Of a stretch of 64,000 nt of DNA, positions 8,584 through 16,999 are shown piece after piece (the first letter of the stretch is position 1; the number at the start of each line of letters is the position of its first letter). The notes below the pieces were generated by a model. That model ran no database searches, was not told the DNA's origin, and was given only the letters and a program-made list of their open reading frames with translations. The stretch covers positions 1 to 64,000 of the forward strand of contig CACXKA010000006.1 in NCBI GenBank assembly GCA_902768125.1, written 5' to 3'. The stretch is from an uncultured Bacteroidales bacterium (GTDB lineage Bacteria > Bacteroidota > Bacteroidia > Bacteroidales > Bacteroidaceae). The translations under genes and the position numbers were made by a program.

Positions 8584-9720
8584 ATGGAAAACGGACAAAA
8601 AGATATTGTATTGTTGAAGGGTAACGAGGTGATTGCAAAGGCTGCTATCCGCTACGGATATGACGGATTCTTTGGCTATCCTATCACCCCACAAAGTGAA
8701 GTGTTGGAGACACTCGCTGCTGACAAGCCTTGGGAAACCACAGGTATGGTGGTGCTGCAGGCAGAGAGCGAGTTGGCTTCCATCAATATGCTGTATGGCG
8801 CAGGCTGTACAGGCAAACTGGTGTTCACCTCCAGTTCTTCTCCTGGTATCGCCTTGATGCAGGAAGGACTGAGCTACATGGCTGGTAACGAACTGCCTGG
8901 CGTGATTGTCAGCGTAGGTCGTGGCGGTCCTGGTTTGGGAACCATCCAGCCAGGTCAGGCAGATTACTATCAGGCTGTGTATGGCGGTGGAAATGGTGAC
9001 TACCACACCATCGTGCTGGCTCCTAACAGCGTGCAGGAAATGAGTGACTGCATGGGCAAGGCTGCTGAACTGACGTTCAAGTGGCGCATGCCTGTCATCA
9101 TCCTTTCTGACGGTGTGCTGGGTCAGATGATGGAGAAAGTGGAACTTCCAGCTTATCGTCCACGCCGTACCGATGAGGAAATTGGCAAGCAATGTCCTTG
9201 GGCAACCAACGGTATCGGTCTGAAGAACAGAAAGTACAACTTCATGTCCACGCTGGAGCTTGACCCAGCCGTGATGGAGGAGCGCAACCAGAAGATGGCT
9301 GCCAAGTACCGTCAGGTGGAGGCAGAAGAGGTGGATTACGAGCTGTATCGCGTGGATGACGACACAGAATACCTCATTGTGGCATACGGAATCTCTTCAC
9401 GCATCAGCATGAAGGCAATCGACCTGCTGCAAGAAACTGGCGTGAAGATTGGCATGCTCCGTCCCAAGACGCTGTGGCCTTTCCCCAACAAGATCATCAG
9501 CCAACTCTCTGAGCGCATCAAGAGCATCCTCTGTGTGGAACAGAGTGAGGGTCAGATGATTAACGACGTTCGCCTCGCCACTGAAGGCCAAGCCACCGTG
9601 TTCCATTCAGGACGCTCTGGCGGTATGGTTTCCTCTCCAATGGAAATCGTCGAGGACTTCAAGAGCATGGCGCGTGAGAAAATGAGTACTAACTGGCCAA
9701 AGGGCTATTGGATGAAGTAA
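8584..9720 (+). CDS. vorB: 2-oxoacid:ferredoxin oxidoreductase alpha subunit VorB
   Basis: This 378-aa subunit contains the pyrimidine-binding thiamine fold plus the transketolase C-terminal-like domain typical of POR-type alpha chains. Visible family stretches are GYDGFFGYPITPQSE (residues about 25-39), LQAESELASINMLYGA, TSSSSPGIALMQEG and, near the C-terminus, CVEQSEGQMINDVRLA. With VorA, C and D it oxidatively decarboxylates 2-oxoacids to acyl-CoA with reduction of ferredoxin; the reaction can run in reverse in anaerobes. Branched-chain 2-oxoacids are the usual substrates of this family but are inferred here. Confidence 0.9.
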   Translation: MENGQKDIVLLKGNEVIAKAAIRYGYDGFFGYPITPQSEVLETLAADKPWETTGMVVLQAESELASINMLYGAGCTGKLVFTSSSSPGIALMQEGLSYMAGNELPGVIVSVGRGGPGLGTIQPGQADYYQAVYGGGNGDYHTIVLAPNSVQEMSDCMGKAAELTFKWRMPVIILSDGVLGQMMEKVELPAYRPRRTDEEIGKQCPWATNGIGLKNRKYNFMSTLELDPAVMEERNQKMAAKYRQVEAEEVDYELYRVDDDTEYLIVAYGISSRISMKAIDLLQETGVKIGMLRPKTLWPFPNKIISQLSERIKSILCVEQSEGQMINDVRLATEGQATVFHSGRSGGMVSSPMEIVEDFKSMAREKMSTNWPKGYWMK

Positions 9721-9762
9721 GAAGAATTGAAGCGTTGAAAAATTGAAGAATTGAAGTAAACT

Positions 9763-10530
9763 ATGACACGCGAAGAATTAATTATACCTGAGAATAGAAT
9801 CTACGGCAAGCCAACGCTGATGAACGAGACACCCATGCACTACTGCCCTGGTTGCAGTCATGGTGTGGTTCACAAGCTCGTTGCCGAAATCATCGAAGAG
9901 ATGGGTATGGAGGAAGACACCATTGCCATCTGCCCGGTCGGTTGTGCCGTGTTCGCCTACCGCTATGTGGATGTCGATTGGATTGAAGCCAGTCACGGAC
10001 GTGCACCAGCTTGTGCTTCCGCTATCAAGCGCCTTTGGCCTAACAAGCTCGTCTTCACCTATCAGGGTGACGGCGATATGGCTTGTATCGGTACAGGTGA
10101 GACCATCCACGCACTGAATCGTGGTGAGAACATCGCCATGATCTTCATCAACAACGCCATCTATGGTATGACGGGTGGACAAATGGCTCCTACCACCTTG
10201 ATGGGCATGAAGACAGCCACTTGTCCTTACGGTCGTCAGGCAGACCTGCACGGATACCCACTCCACATCACCGACTTGGCTGTACAGCTCGAAGGCACTT
10301 GCTACGTGACGCGTCAGGCTGTCAACACAGTAGCCAACATCCGCAAGGCAAAGAAAGCCATTCGTCAGGCATTCGAGAACTCATTGAACAAGAGGGGCAC
10401 TTCTCTCGTGGAAATCGTATCCACTTGTGCTTCAGGCTGGAAGATGACACCCGAACAGGCAAATCAGTGGATGGTGGACAACATGTTCCCTTATTATCCA
10501 TTGGGAGACTTAAAGAACACAGTTGAATAA
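9763..10530 (+). CDS. vorA: 2-oxoacid:ferredoxin oxidoreductase beta (TPP-binding) subunit VorA
   Basis: This 255-aa subunit binds thiamine pyrophosphate. It has CPGCSHG near residue 28 and the TPP motif GDGDMACIGTGETIHALNRG, continuing to NNAIYGMTGGQMAPT. It pairs with VorB to form the active site. The 42-bp gap from vorB contains AATTGAAGAATTGAAG spacer repeats. vorA is followed by a GC-rich inverted-repeat element and then vorC. Confidence 0.9.
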   Translation: MTREELIIPENRIYGKPTLMNETPMHYCPGCSHGVVHKLVAEIIEEMGMEEDTIAICPVGCAVFAYRYVDVDWIEASHGRAPACASAIKRLWPNKLVFTYQGDGDMACIGTGETIHALNRGENIAMIFINNAIYGMTGGQMAPTTLMGMKTATCPYGRQADLHGYPLHITDLAVQLEGTCYVTRQAVNTVANIRKAKKAIRQAFENSLNKRGTSLVEIVSTCASGWKMTPEQANQWMVDNMFPYYPLGDLKNTVE

Positions 10531-10653
10531 AAAGACCCTCCCCTAACCCTCCCTGTTGAGGGAGGGAGTGGTCACCATATGAACAAGAAGTAGAATCCTC
10601 CCCACAAACATTCTACTCTCCCCCTCAACAGGGGGAGCGGGGAGGGGGTCTTT
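10531..10653. mobile_element. MITE-like element with about 38-bp inverted ends
   Basis: The left end (AAAAGACCCTCCCCTAACCC...) and right end (...GGGGAGGGGGTCTTT) are imperfect inverted repeats containing CCCTCCCTGTTGAGGGAGGG- and CCCCCTCAACAGGGGGAG-type dyads, around a short unrelated centre. The element occupies the whole gap between vorA and vorC and ends exactly at the ATG of vorC. It encodes no protein. Confidence 0.7.
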
Positions 10654-11199
10654 ATGACTGAAGAAATCATCATATCAGGATTCGGAGGACAGGGCGTCCT
10701 CTCCATGGGCAAGATTCTTGCCTACGCTGGCATCATGGAAGACAAGCAAGTGAGTTGGATGCCTGCTTATGGTCCCGAACAACGAGGCGGCACCGCCAAT
10801 GTGACCGTCATCGTCAGCGACGAAATGGTGTCCTCCCCTATCGTCAGTGCCTACGACACAGCCATCGTGCTCAACCAACCTTCATTGGAGAAGTTCGAGC
10901 CACTCGTGAAGCCAGGCGGCACGATCATCTACGATGGACACTCCATCATCCAGCCACCCAAGCGTGACGACATCAACGTCTATCGCATCGACGCGATGGA
11001 AGAGGCTGCCCGCACAGGCAACTCCAAGGTGTTCAACATGCTCGTCCTTGGCGGATTCCTCAAGGTGCGTCCTATCGCTACTGTAGAAGACGTGGTGAAA
11101 GGACTCCACAAGGCACTGCCAGAACGCCACCACAAACTTATCCCCATGAATGAGGCTGCCATCCGCAGAGGCATGGAGCTGATTCAGAAGATGAACTAA
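10654..11199 (+). CDS. vorC: 2-oxoacid:ferredoxin oxidoreductase gamma subunit VorC
   Basis: This 181-aa subunit is the POR gamma-type Rossmann-like domain that docks on the alpha/beta core and contributes CoA binding. It shows the diagnostic start ISGFGGQGVLSMGKILAYAG and the following SWMPAYGPEQRGGTANVTV. The start codon directly abuts the MITE-like element, so the 5' context of this gene is supplied by the repeat. It is the last gene of the operon and is followed by a strong terminator. Confidence 0.9.
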   Translation: MTEEIIISGFGGQGVLSMGKILAYAGIMEDKQVSWMPAYGPEQRGGTANVTVIVSDEMVSSPIVSAYDTAIVLNQPSLEKFEPLVKPGGTIIYDGHSIIQPPKRDDINVYRIDAMEEAARTGNSKVFNMLVLGGFLKVRPIATVEDVVKGLHKALPERHHKLIPMNEAAIRRGMELIQKMN

Positions 11200-11212
11200 T
11201 TATAAGAAGATA

Positions 11213-11248
11213 AAGAGGAACCCCAGCAATGAGGTTCCTCTTGTTTTT
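11213..11248 (+). terminator. Intrinsic terminator of the Vor operon
   Basis: A perfect 10-bp stem AAGAGGAACC / GGTTCCTCTT (11213-11222 and 11233-11242) is followed by a T-rich run. Confidence 0.8.
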
Positions 11249-11263
11249 AATACGCTTCGTCCG

Positions 11264-11875
11264 TCACAATATCTCCTTCAGGAGCAGATGCACCAGATAC
11301 GACACGAAGAGGACGAGGAAGGCAATCGTGCTGCCCAGCAGTCGCAATCGTCCTCGGGCGCGGATATCGGCATCTTTCACATTATTCATCACATAGAGGA
11401 TGCCCATGATGCGTGTCAGGAAGAAGACGGAAAGACCCAACACCAGCACCCACAGGCTATTGTCCTCGAAGAAAGTGGCAAGCAGACTGCCCAGCGACAA
11501 AGGACCCACATAGCCATTCAGCACTAAAAAGAATCGGAACGTCTTGGAATCCAAGGCGTTCTGTATTATATAGCATAAAGTCTGCAACACGAAAGAACAC
11601 ACCGCCACCATCCACAGCCAGAAAGCTCCGCCCACGGATGGGCTGTAAAAATGTGGGAACGAGAAGTACAACGCAACGCCAAATAGGACGAATGTGATGA
11701 ACGTGTACTTCCACTTTCGTGCCGTCGATTGGATGACCAACTTGCGTCCTTCGTCATCACCGCCCAAAGAACTCAACAAGGAATTGGCTCCCTGCACAAA
11801 CATCAGGCACACCAACAACGCCCCTAACACCAAAACGAGGAGCCACCCATATTGTTCAAGAAATTCGTAGATCAT
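11264..11875 (-). CDS. Half-length CydB-like membrane protein
   Basis: This 203-aa protein has about six transmembrane helices and resembles the N-terminal half of cytochrome bd oxidase subunit II of Bacteroidetes. Matching features are EFLEQYGWLLV, FVQGANSLL in helix 1, ARKWKYTF, FWLWMVAVCSFVLQ, LNGYVGPLSLGSLLATFF and FLTRIMGILYVMNNV. Full CydB is about 380 residues; the periplasmic loop before the VFFLTR helix is shortened and the C-terminal half is absent. No cydA lies nearby. The gene ends cleanly and has its own promoter, so it may be a functional derivative rather than debris. A bd-oxidase role is unproven. Confidence 0.7.
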   Translation of the reverse strand: MIYEFLEQYGWLLVLVLGALLVCLMFVQGANSLLSSLGGDDEGRKLVIQSTARKWKYTFITFVLFGVALYFSFPHFYSPSVGGAFWLWMVAVCSFVLQTLCYIIQNALDSKTFRFFLVLNGYVGPLSLGSLLATFFEDNSLWVLVLGLSVFFLTRIMGILYVMNNVKDADIRARGRLRLLGSTIAFLVLFVSYLVHLLLKEIL

Positions 11876-11894
11876 TCTATCCGACTCTTTCTCG

Positions 11895-11902
11895 CAAAGG
11901 TA
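11895..11902 (-). promoter_or_regulatory. -7 box (TACCTTTG) of the CydB-like gene
   Basis: A TAnnTTTG match sits 19 bp upstream of the ATG at 11875. Confidence 0.55.
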
Positions 11903-11963
11903 GATACAATATTCCGTACCAACAAATAAAAGAGACTATTTTTTCATGCCCCGCCTACGATTT

Positions 11964-13175
11964 CTATGAAAGAGCCACTTTCAGCCGTTCCAACGCCTCT
12001 TTCAGTACACTTCTTTGGGTACCCACATTCATGCGCATAAAACCCTCGCCGCCAGCACCAAACATCTCGCCATCGTTGAGAGCAAGATGCACTTGGTTGA
12101 TGAAGAGGTCGTTGAGTTCCTTGTGGTTCAGACCCAACTCACGGCAGTCGAGCCAGACAAGGAAAGAGGCCTGAGGACGCAGAGGCTTGATTTTCGGAAT
12201 ATACTTCTGACAATAGTCGATGAGGAAGTTAATGTTGCCTTCCACATATCGAAGCATTTGCTGTCGCCATTCCTCCCCCTGTTGCAAGGCAGCAATGGTA
12301 GCGATGGGGGCAAAGAGATGAGGTTCGTTCAGCTCGTTGGCAGTCAACCATTTGTAAAAAGGCTTGCGCAGTTCTTCGTTGGGAATGATGCCCCATGAAC
12401 TCACAATCCCCGCCATATTGAACGTCTTGGTCGGTGCGCCAAACGTGATGCTCACCTCAGCCGCCTCATCACTCACGGAGGCAAAAGGGATGTGCTTGTT
12501 GTCCCACAACGCCATATCACAATGAATCTCGTCGCTGATGACAATGAGGTGATGCTCTTTGGCGAAATGAGCTAGCCGTTTCAACGTCTCCCTATCCCAC
12601 ACGATGCCCGCTGGGTTGTGGGGATTGGAAAGAATCAGCAGGCGGCACTTGTCATCACACACTTGTTCGAGTTGGTCGAAGTCCATCTCGTAAAGCCCCC
12701 CAGCCCCCGAAGGGGTAGGGCTACCGCCTTGTTGGTTACGAGAGGTCATTTCTTTCAGCGGATTCCACACGACCTCGCGTTTGTTGCCTCTCGGCGTCAG
12801 ATAGAACGGATGGTAGATGGGTGGTTGCACAATCACTTTCTCATCGGACTTCAGAAAGAAGTTGATGACCATGCCAATACCTTTCACAACGCCGGGGATG
12901 TAAGACAACCACTCACGTTCCACCTTCCATTGGTGGTGTTCCTCTATCCATCGCTGCACTGTTGGCCATAGTTCCTTCGGTTCGATGGTGTAGCCAAACA
13001 ACGAGTGTTCGAGCCGCTGTTTCAACGCCTCAGTGATGAATGGTGGGGTTTCCCAATCCATATCAGCCACCCAAAGTGGCAGCAAATCGCCACGTCCATA
13101 TCTCTCCTTCAGCACCTCATGCTTCAGGTCGCCTGACCCAATGCGGTCAACAGGCTTGTCAAAATCATATATCAT
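11964..13175 (-). CDS. MalY/PatB-type cystathionine beta-lyase / aminotransferase
   Basis: This 403-aa fold-type I PLP enzyme matches the MalY/PatB family, which splits C-S bonds of cystathionine or cysteine to give pyruvate, ammonia and a thiol. Seen motifs are LPLWVADMDWETPPFI near the N-terminus, LSNPHNPAGIVWDRETL, SDEIHCDMALW and the PLP-lysine region APTKTFNMAG. Residues encoded near 12690-12750 (GGSPTPSGAGG) form a low-complexity insert derived from a GC-rich spacer repeat. The gene follows the desulfurase/encapsulin genes on the same strand but after a terminator-like hairpin and with its own TAACTTTG box, so it may be transcribed separately. Its position supports a role in sulfur amino acid turnover. 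Confidence 0.88.
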   Translation of the reverse strand: MIYDFDKPVDRIGSGDLKHEVLKERYGRGDLLPLWVADMDWETPPFITEALKQRLEHSLFGYTIEPKELWPTVQRWIEEHHQWKVEREWLSYIPGVVKGIGMVINFFLKSDEKVIVQPPIYHPFYLTPRGNKREVVWNPLKEMTSRNQQGGSPTPSGAGGLYEMDFDQLEQVCDDKCRLLILSNPHNPAGIVWDRETLKRLAHFAKEHHLIVISDEIHCDMALWDNKHIPFASVSDEAAEVSITFGAPTKTFNMAGIVSSWGIIPNEELRKPFYKWLTANELNEPHLFAPIATIAALQQGEEWRQQMLRYVEGNINFLIDYCQKYIPKIKPLRPQASFLVWLDCRELGLNHKELNDLFINQVHLALNDGEMFGAGGEGFMRMNVGTQRSVLKEALERLKVALS

Positions 13176-13194
13176 CGTTCTATCTTTTTGCTTG

Positions 13195-13202
13195 CAAAGT
13201 TA
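13195..13202 (-). promoter_or_regulatory. -7 box (TAACTTTG) of the malY-like gene
   Basis: A TAnnTTTG match sits 19 bp before the ATG at 13175. Confidence 0.5.
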
Positions 13203-13220
13203 CACAATCTTAAAGAAAAT

Positions 13221-13254
13221 AGCCCCATGCAGTCTTCACAGATTGCACAGGGCT
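13221..13254 (-). terminator. Probable terminator of the encapsulin/sulfur operon
   Basis: On the minus strand AGCCCTGTGCA and TGCATGGGGCT can pair around a 12-nt loop, followed by ATTTTCTTT. It lies between the desulfurase stop and the malY promoter. Confidence 0.5.
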
Positions 13255-13305
13255 GACAAAAAACTTCATCTTTTTGGCATAAAGCCTAATCATAGAAGTC
13301 CCATG

Positions 13306-14895
13306 TTATCGTTTTTGCACGTCTGCTGCAATCTTCTGGAGAGCGATGACAAACCGGTCCACTTCCTCCTTAGTGTTATAGACAGCAAACGTAGGACGTA
13401 CTGACATCTCGTAACCTAGTGCCCGTAAGGCTGGCTGTGCACAGTGATGACCTGCACGGACAGCAATGCCCTCTTTGTCGAGCATCTGCCCCACCTGAGG
13501 AGCGGGTATGCCAGGGATGTCGAGAGAGATGACACTCACACGTTTCTTGGGATTGCCCATGATGGTGATGCCCGGAATGCGACTAATCTGCTGGCGAGCA
13601 TACTCGGTGAGGTCGTGTTCGTGGCGTTCGATGTTGTGGATGCCCACACTCTGTACGAAGTCAAGTGCATAACCCAAACCGATGGCATCGGCAATATTAG
13701 GTGTGCCTGCCTCGAAACGTGCTGGCGGCGCATTAAATTCCGTATGCTCGATAGTTACATCCTTGATCATGTTACCTCCTCCTTGCCAAGGTGGCAGTTG
13801 TTCGAGCCATTCTTTCTTGCCATACACCACTCCAATGCCTGAAGGTCCATAAATCTTATGACCTGAGAACACGAAGAAGTCGCAGTCAAGTTGCTGCACA
13901 TCCACCTTCGTGTGGGCGATGGACTGTGCGCCGTCAATAAGCACGGGGATGTTGTGGGAATGAGCAGTACGGATGATGCTCTCCACATCGTTGATAGTAC
14001 CGAAAGTATTGTTCACATGTCCCACGCTAATGAACTTGGTGTGGGGCGTGATGAGTTGTTCCAATTCCGAGAGGATGAGGTCGCCATTCTTGTCGATGGG
14101 GATGGCACGGAGTTCCGCACCCTGCAATTTGCACATCTGCTGCCAAGGCACGATATTAGCATGGTGGTCGAGGGTGGAGACAATCACGTTGTCGCCCTTC
14201 TCCAAAAATTTCCTGCCGAACGTTTGCGCCACCAGGTTGATGCCCTCCGTCGTGCCACGCACAAAGAGGATGTTCTCCTTGGCGGGGGCATTGATGAAGC
14301 GTGCCACCTTTTCACGGGCACCTTCATACTGGTCGGTGCTTCGTGCTGCCAAAGTGTGGGCACCACGATGGATGTTCGAGTAGTCGGTCTTGTAGAAGTC
14401 GCTCAATCCGTCGATGACCCGCAATGGCTTTTGAGTGGTCGCACCATTATCGAACCACACAAGGTCGTGACCATTCACCTTCTGATGGAGGATGGGGAAC
14501 TGCTTGCGGATCTCTTCGGTATTCACCGTGTCAGCCTCATCATAGTGGAGGTTTCGAACGATGTCGGTCTCGGGTATTCCGATGCCGAATCCGTTATCCT
14601 TCAGCAGACAGTTCTTCTTTTCTGGTTGTGCATCGTCAGCCTTTCCAGAGGAGGATGCCGATGGCACTTCATCCGAAAAGTATTTGGCGATGACTCCCCT
14701 AAAGAGTTCCTCATCAGCGGCACTCAGACTTCCAATTTGGGGGGCATCCACATTCCCGATGGGGGATGAAGAGGCAGGGAGAGGCAGGGCTGACAAGTCC
14801 AACTCGTCAGGTGCCGCATTCGGTACTGCCACCTGTGGTGCTGTTCCCAAATCTGGCAAGTCAAAGTGAAAGTTATCTAACTCGTTCAAATACAT
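13306..14895 (-). CDS. SufS-like cysteine desulfurase with N-terminal extension (probable encapsulin cargo)
   Basis: This 529-aa type-II cysteine desulfurase removes sulfur from cysteine as a persulfide. The catalytic domain begins near residue 125. The PLP lysine is K347 (FSGHKIYGPSG) and the persulfide cysteine is C485 (RAGHHCAQPALRALG). Ordinary SufS proteins are about 400-410 residues. Here about 120 extra N-terminal residues are Pro/Ala/Ser/Asp-rich and probably disordered, with short hydrophobic motifs (FDLPDLGTAP, LDLSALPLPASSS, EELFRGVIAKYF). In Family-2 encapsulin systems such as SrpI of Synechococcus, a disordered N-terminal extension of the desulfurase directs loading into the shell. 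The ATG lies 2 bp after the shell-gene stop. No SufBCD genes are adjacent, which fits storage or dedicated delivery rather than general Fe-S assembly (inference). Confidence 0.9.
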   Translation of the reverse strand: MYLNELDNFHFDLPDLGTAPQVAVPNAAPDELDLSALPLPASSSPIGNVDAPQIGSLSAADEELFRGVIAKYFSDEVPSASSSGKADDAQPEKKNCLLKDNGFGIGIPETDIVRNLHYDEADTVNTEEIRKQFPILHQKVNGHDLVWFDNGATTQKPLRVIDGLSDFYKTDYSNIHRGAHTLAARSTDQYEGAREKVARFINAPAKENILFVRGTTEGINLVAQTFGRKFLEKGDNVIVSTLDHHANIVPWQQMCKLQGAELRAIPIDKNGDLILSELEQLITPHTKFISVGHVNNTFGTINDVESIIRTAHSHNIPVLIDGAQSIAHTKVDVQQLDCDFFVFSGHKIYGPSGIGVVYGKKEWLEQLPPWQGGGNMIKDVTIEHTEFNAPPARFEAGTPNIADAIGLGYALDFVQSVGIHNIERHEHDLTEYARQQISRIPGITIMGNPKKRVSVISLDIPGIPAPQVGQMLDKEGIAVRAGHHCAQPALRALGYEMSVRPTFAVYNTKEEVDRFVIALQKIAADVQKR

Positions 14896-14897
14896 AG

Positions 14898-16337
14898 TTA
14901 CTTCTCAATCTTGTTTCTATGCTGATAATCATGGTAGTAACCCACCTCTACGTTCTCCAGCACAGCAATGGCATCATCGGTGAGCGACGCCAGGCTGAAG
15001 TACTTAGTGAGCAAGTAGCTTGCCACACCATACTGGTCGAGACCCATCAGACGCGCTGAGAGGCTTGGAGCAATTTCGCCTGGGATGCCTGCTTGATGAA
15101 GACCGACCACGCCCTGCTCTTTCTCACCCACACGCACGAGGATGATGTCTGTCGTTCCGACACCACGATTGGTCAGATATTGTCCCTTCACCTCCACCTT
15201 GTCGGATGGAATGATTGGCACACCACGCCAAGTGATGACTTTTGTTCCGAAGAGGTCGATAGCCACAGGTGGCACACCACGCCAAGTGCATTCACGCTCG
15301 AAAGCAGCGATGGCACGTGGATTGGCAATGAAGAATGCAGGCTCCTTCCACACGAGTGACAGCAGCTCATCAAGATCGTCTGGAGTTGGTGCACCATAGC
15401 GGGCACTAATCTTATAGCCTGGAGCTGTCTGAGCCAACAGACCAAATTTCTTATTGTTGATGAGTTCCCATTCCTGACGTTCCTTGATACTCTCAATGGA
15501 AAGACGCAACTGCTGTTCCAACTGATTGTAAGGAGCATTGTAGAGGTCACTTACACGAGTGTGAACACGCACCACTGTCTGCAAAGTGTTGAGTGAGTAC
15601 TCCGTAGGATTCTCTTCATAATCAATATAGGTCTCTGGGATGACGTTGTCCTCCTCATGACCACTCACAAGGTCTATGTGTTTCTCGCCATGTTCATTCA
15701 CTGTCGCCTTCAGACGAAGTTGCTTGTCCACAGCATTGTTGAACTGCTCACGGAAATCTGGAATTTCCTCGATGAGCGATTCCAACACGGGTGTGTCGAG
15801 TACCAGGAACACGGAGTCAGTCACAGAACGGACACTGACGGTAGAGTCAGCGGCACTCAGCAAATCAGCCTCTCCGAAATATTCGCCATTGCCCAACAAA
15901 GCAATGCGGAGCTCCTCTCCATGTGTACCCGTGCTGATCACTTCAGCCTGACCATTTGCCACGATGAAGAAACGTTGCTTGTCCTTGCCTTGAGTGACAA
16001 GATTCTTGCCACGTGACACTTCTACAGGTACGAAGTTGCGAGCCAAACGAGCTACAATCTCCTGCTTGATGTTCTGGAAGAGCGGAATAGCACGAAGATT
16101 TTTGGCGGTGAAACTTGGCACGCCATCGAAGTACTGAATCTCGATGCGTTCAGCCTTTTTCAGTTCCACTTTCGTGCGGTTCACACGATAGGTGCCACTT
16201 TCCACCTGAGTCCAAGGAAGGAGCTTGAGGAGGAGTCTCGGTGTAATACTGCCCATCTGAGGGGGCGTCTTGGTGGTGTTCGCCAATTTGCGAGCCGTTG
16301 CAGTCGTGATGCTGCGCTGAATGTTGTTGTCTGCCAT
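14898..16337 (-). CDS. Family 2 encapsulin shell protein with cyclic-nucleotide-binding-like domain
   Basis: This 479-aa protein is a SrpI-like HK97-fold nanocompartment shell subunit. The shell fold is split by an inserted cNMP-binding-like beta barrel at about residues 84-200 (FFIVANGQAEVIS, GNGEYFGEADLLSAAD). After it come typical Family-2 shell stretches: ETYIDYEENPTEY, LSIESIKERQEWELINN, GLLAQTAPGYKISARYG, PAFFIANPRAIAAFEREC, TWRGVPIIPSDKV and an end rich in small residues (GEIAPSLSARLMGLDQYGVASYLLTKY). In the nucleotide cassette, the arginine that normally holds the cyclic phosphate aligns with T166, so cAMP binding is doubtful. The next gene, 2 bp away, is the putative cargo desulfurase. 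Together they should form a large icosahedral protein compartment that encloses the sulfur-releasing enzyme. Confidence 0.92.
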   Translation of the reverse strand: MADNNIQRSITTATARKLANTTKTPPQMGSITPRLLLKLLPWTQVESGTYRVNRTKVELKKAERIEIQYFDGVPSFTAKNLRAIPLFQNIKQEIVARLARNFVPVEVSRGKNLVTQGKDKQRFFIVANGQAEVISTGTHGEELRIALLGNGEYFGEADLLSAADSTVSVRSVTDSVFLVLDTPVLESLIEEIPDFREQFNNAVDKQLRLKATVNEHGEKHIDLVSGHEEDNVIPETYIDYEENPTEYSLNTLQTVVRVHTRVSDLYNAPYNQLEQQLRLSIESIKERQEWELINNKKFGLLAQTAPGYKISARYGAPTPDDLDELLSLVWKEPAFFIANPRAIAAFERECTWRGVPPVAIDLFGTKVITWRGVPIIPSDKVEVKGQYLTNRGVGTTDIILVRVGEKEQGVVGLHQAGIPGEIAPSLSARLMGLDQYGVASYLLTKYFSLASLTDDAIAVLENVEVGYYHDYQHRNKIEK

Positions 16338-16369
16338 GTTCTTCTAATGATGAAATGTGAATAATTAAT

Positions 16370-16768
16370 TTATCTAAGTGGATACTTTTCTTTTACTTCG
16401 CCCTCCTCAATGCGGAAGGCGTTTAATACAGGTTTTTCCTCTGCCAAAGAGAGGATGAAGTAGAGAATGTTGGGGTCGTATGCCAACCGTTTGTCTTCCT
16501 CAGATGGACGTGAAGGAGAGGCTGGGTGGCTGTGCCAATTGCCCACGATGGTTAGTCCTTTTTTGCGGGCATACTTGATGGCGGCAAACTGCTCCTTGGG
16601 GTCGAAGCTGAAATGCTCTTCGGAGTGGTCAACATTCGTCATCGGATAGTTCTCCGTTGCCGTTTCCTTGTCCGTGCCGAGCAGATAACCGCATGACTCC
16701 ACGGGAGCATCTTTCTGTGCCTGTGCCAAGATGGACTGATAGGTCGATTCTGTGATAATCACGTTCAT
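16370..16768 (-). CDS. M67-family JAMM metalloprotease (Mec/HcyD-like)
   Basis: This 132-aa zinc protease has the full JAMM set: E24 (PVESCG), then HSHPASPSRPSEED giving H79, H81, S89 and D92. Relatives either release cysteine from a sulfur-carrier adduct (Mec with CysO) or trim residues after the carrier's Gly-Gly (QbsD, HcyD). Both roles are plausible here, because the operon encodes a ThiS-like carrier with extra residues after Gly-Gly-Gly. It lies 6 bp after tusA and 32 bp before the encapsulin gene. Confidence 0.88.
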   Translation of the reverse strand: MNVIITESTYQSILAQAQKDAPVESCGYLLGTDKETATENYPMTNVDHSEEHFSFDPKEQFAAIKYARKKGLTIVGNWHSHPASPSRPSEEDKRLAYDPNILYFILSLAEEKPVLNAFRIEEGEVKEKYPLR

Positions 16769-16774
16769 GCTAAA

Positions 16775-16999
16775 CTACTTTACAATCGTTACTTTGTGTA
16801 CATTGCCCTCCACGTGCTCCACGCTGATGACGTTATACCCTTGTTCCTTCGCAGAGCGAGGAACATTCTCCAGTGGTTCGCCTTCGGTGAGAAGGACTTC
16901 CAACGTATCGCCTGCTGCGATTTGTGCCAGTTTGAGCTTTGTCTTCACAAAGGTCATTGGGCAATGTTCTTTGGTAATATCTAATGTATGTGTTGCCAT
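16775..16999 (-). CDS. TusA/SirA-like sulfur relay protein
   Basis: This 74-aa cytosolic sulfur-transfer protein has the active-site motif HCPMTFVKTK (C13, CPxx), which carries a persulfide in TusA proteins. Length and the two-layer alpha/beta pattern fit the family. In this operon it could take persulfide sulfur from the encapsulated desulfurase and pass it to the DsrE-like protein or the E1-like enzyme. The direction of flow is inference. Confidence 0.88.
   Translation of the reverse strand: MATHTLDITKEHCPMTFVKTKLKLAQIAAGDTLEVLLTEGEPLENVPRSAKEQGYNVISVEHVEGNVHKVTIVK

Noticed and set aside
13891..14769. Plus-strand frame of 292 codons
   Set aside because: It is the shadow of the desulfurase gene; no family features.
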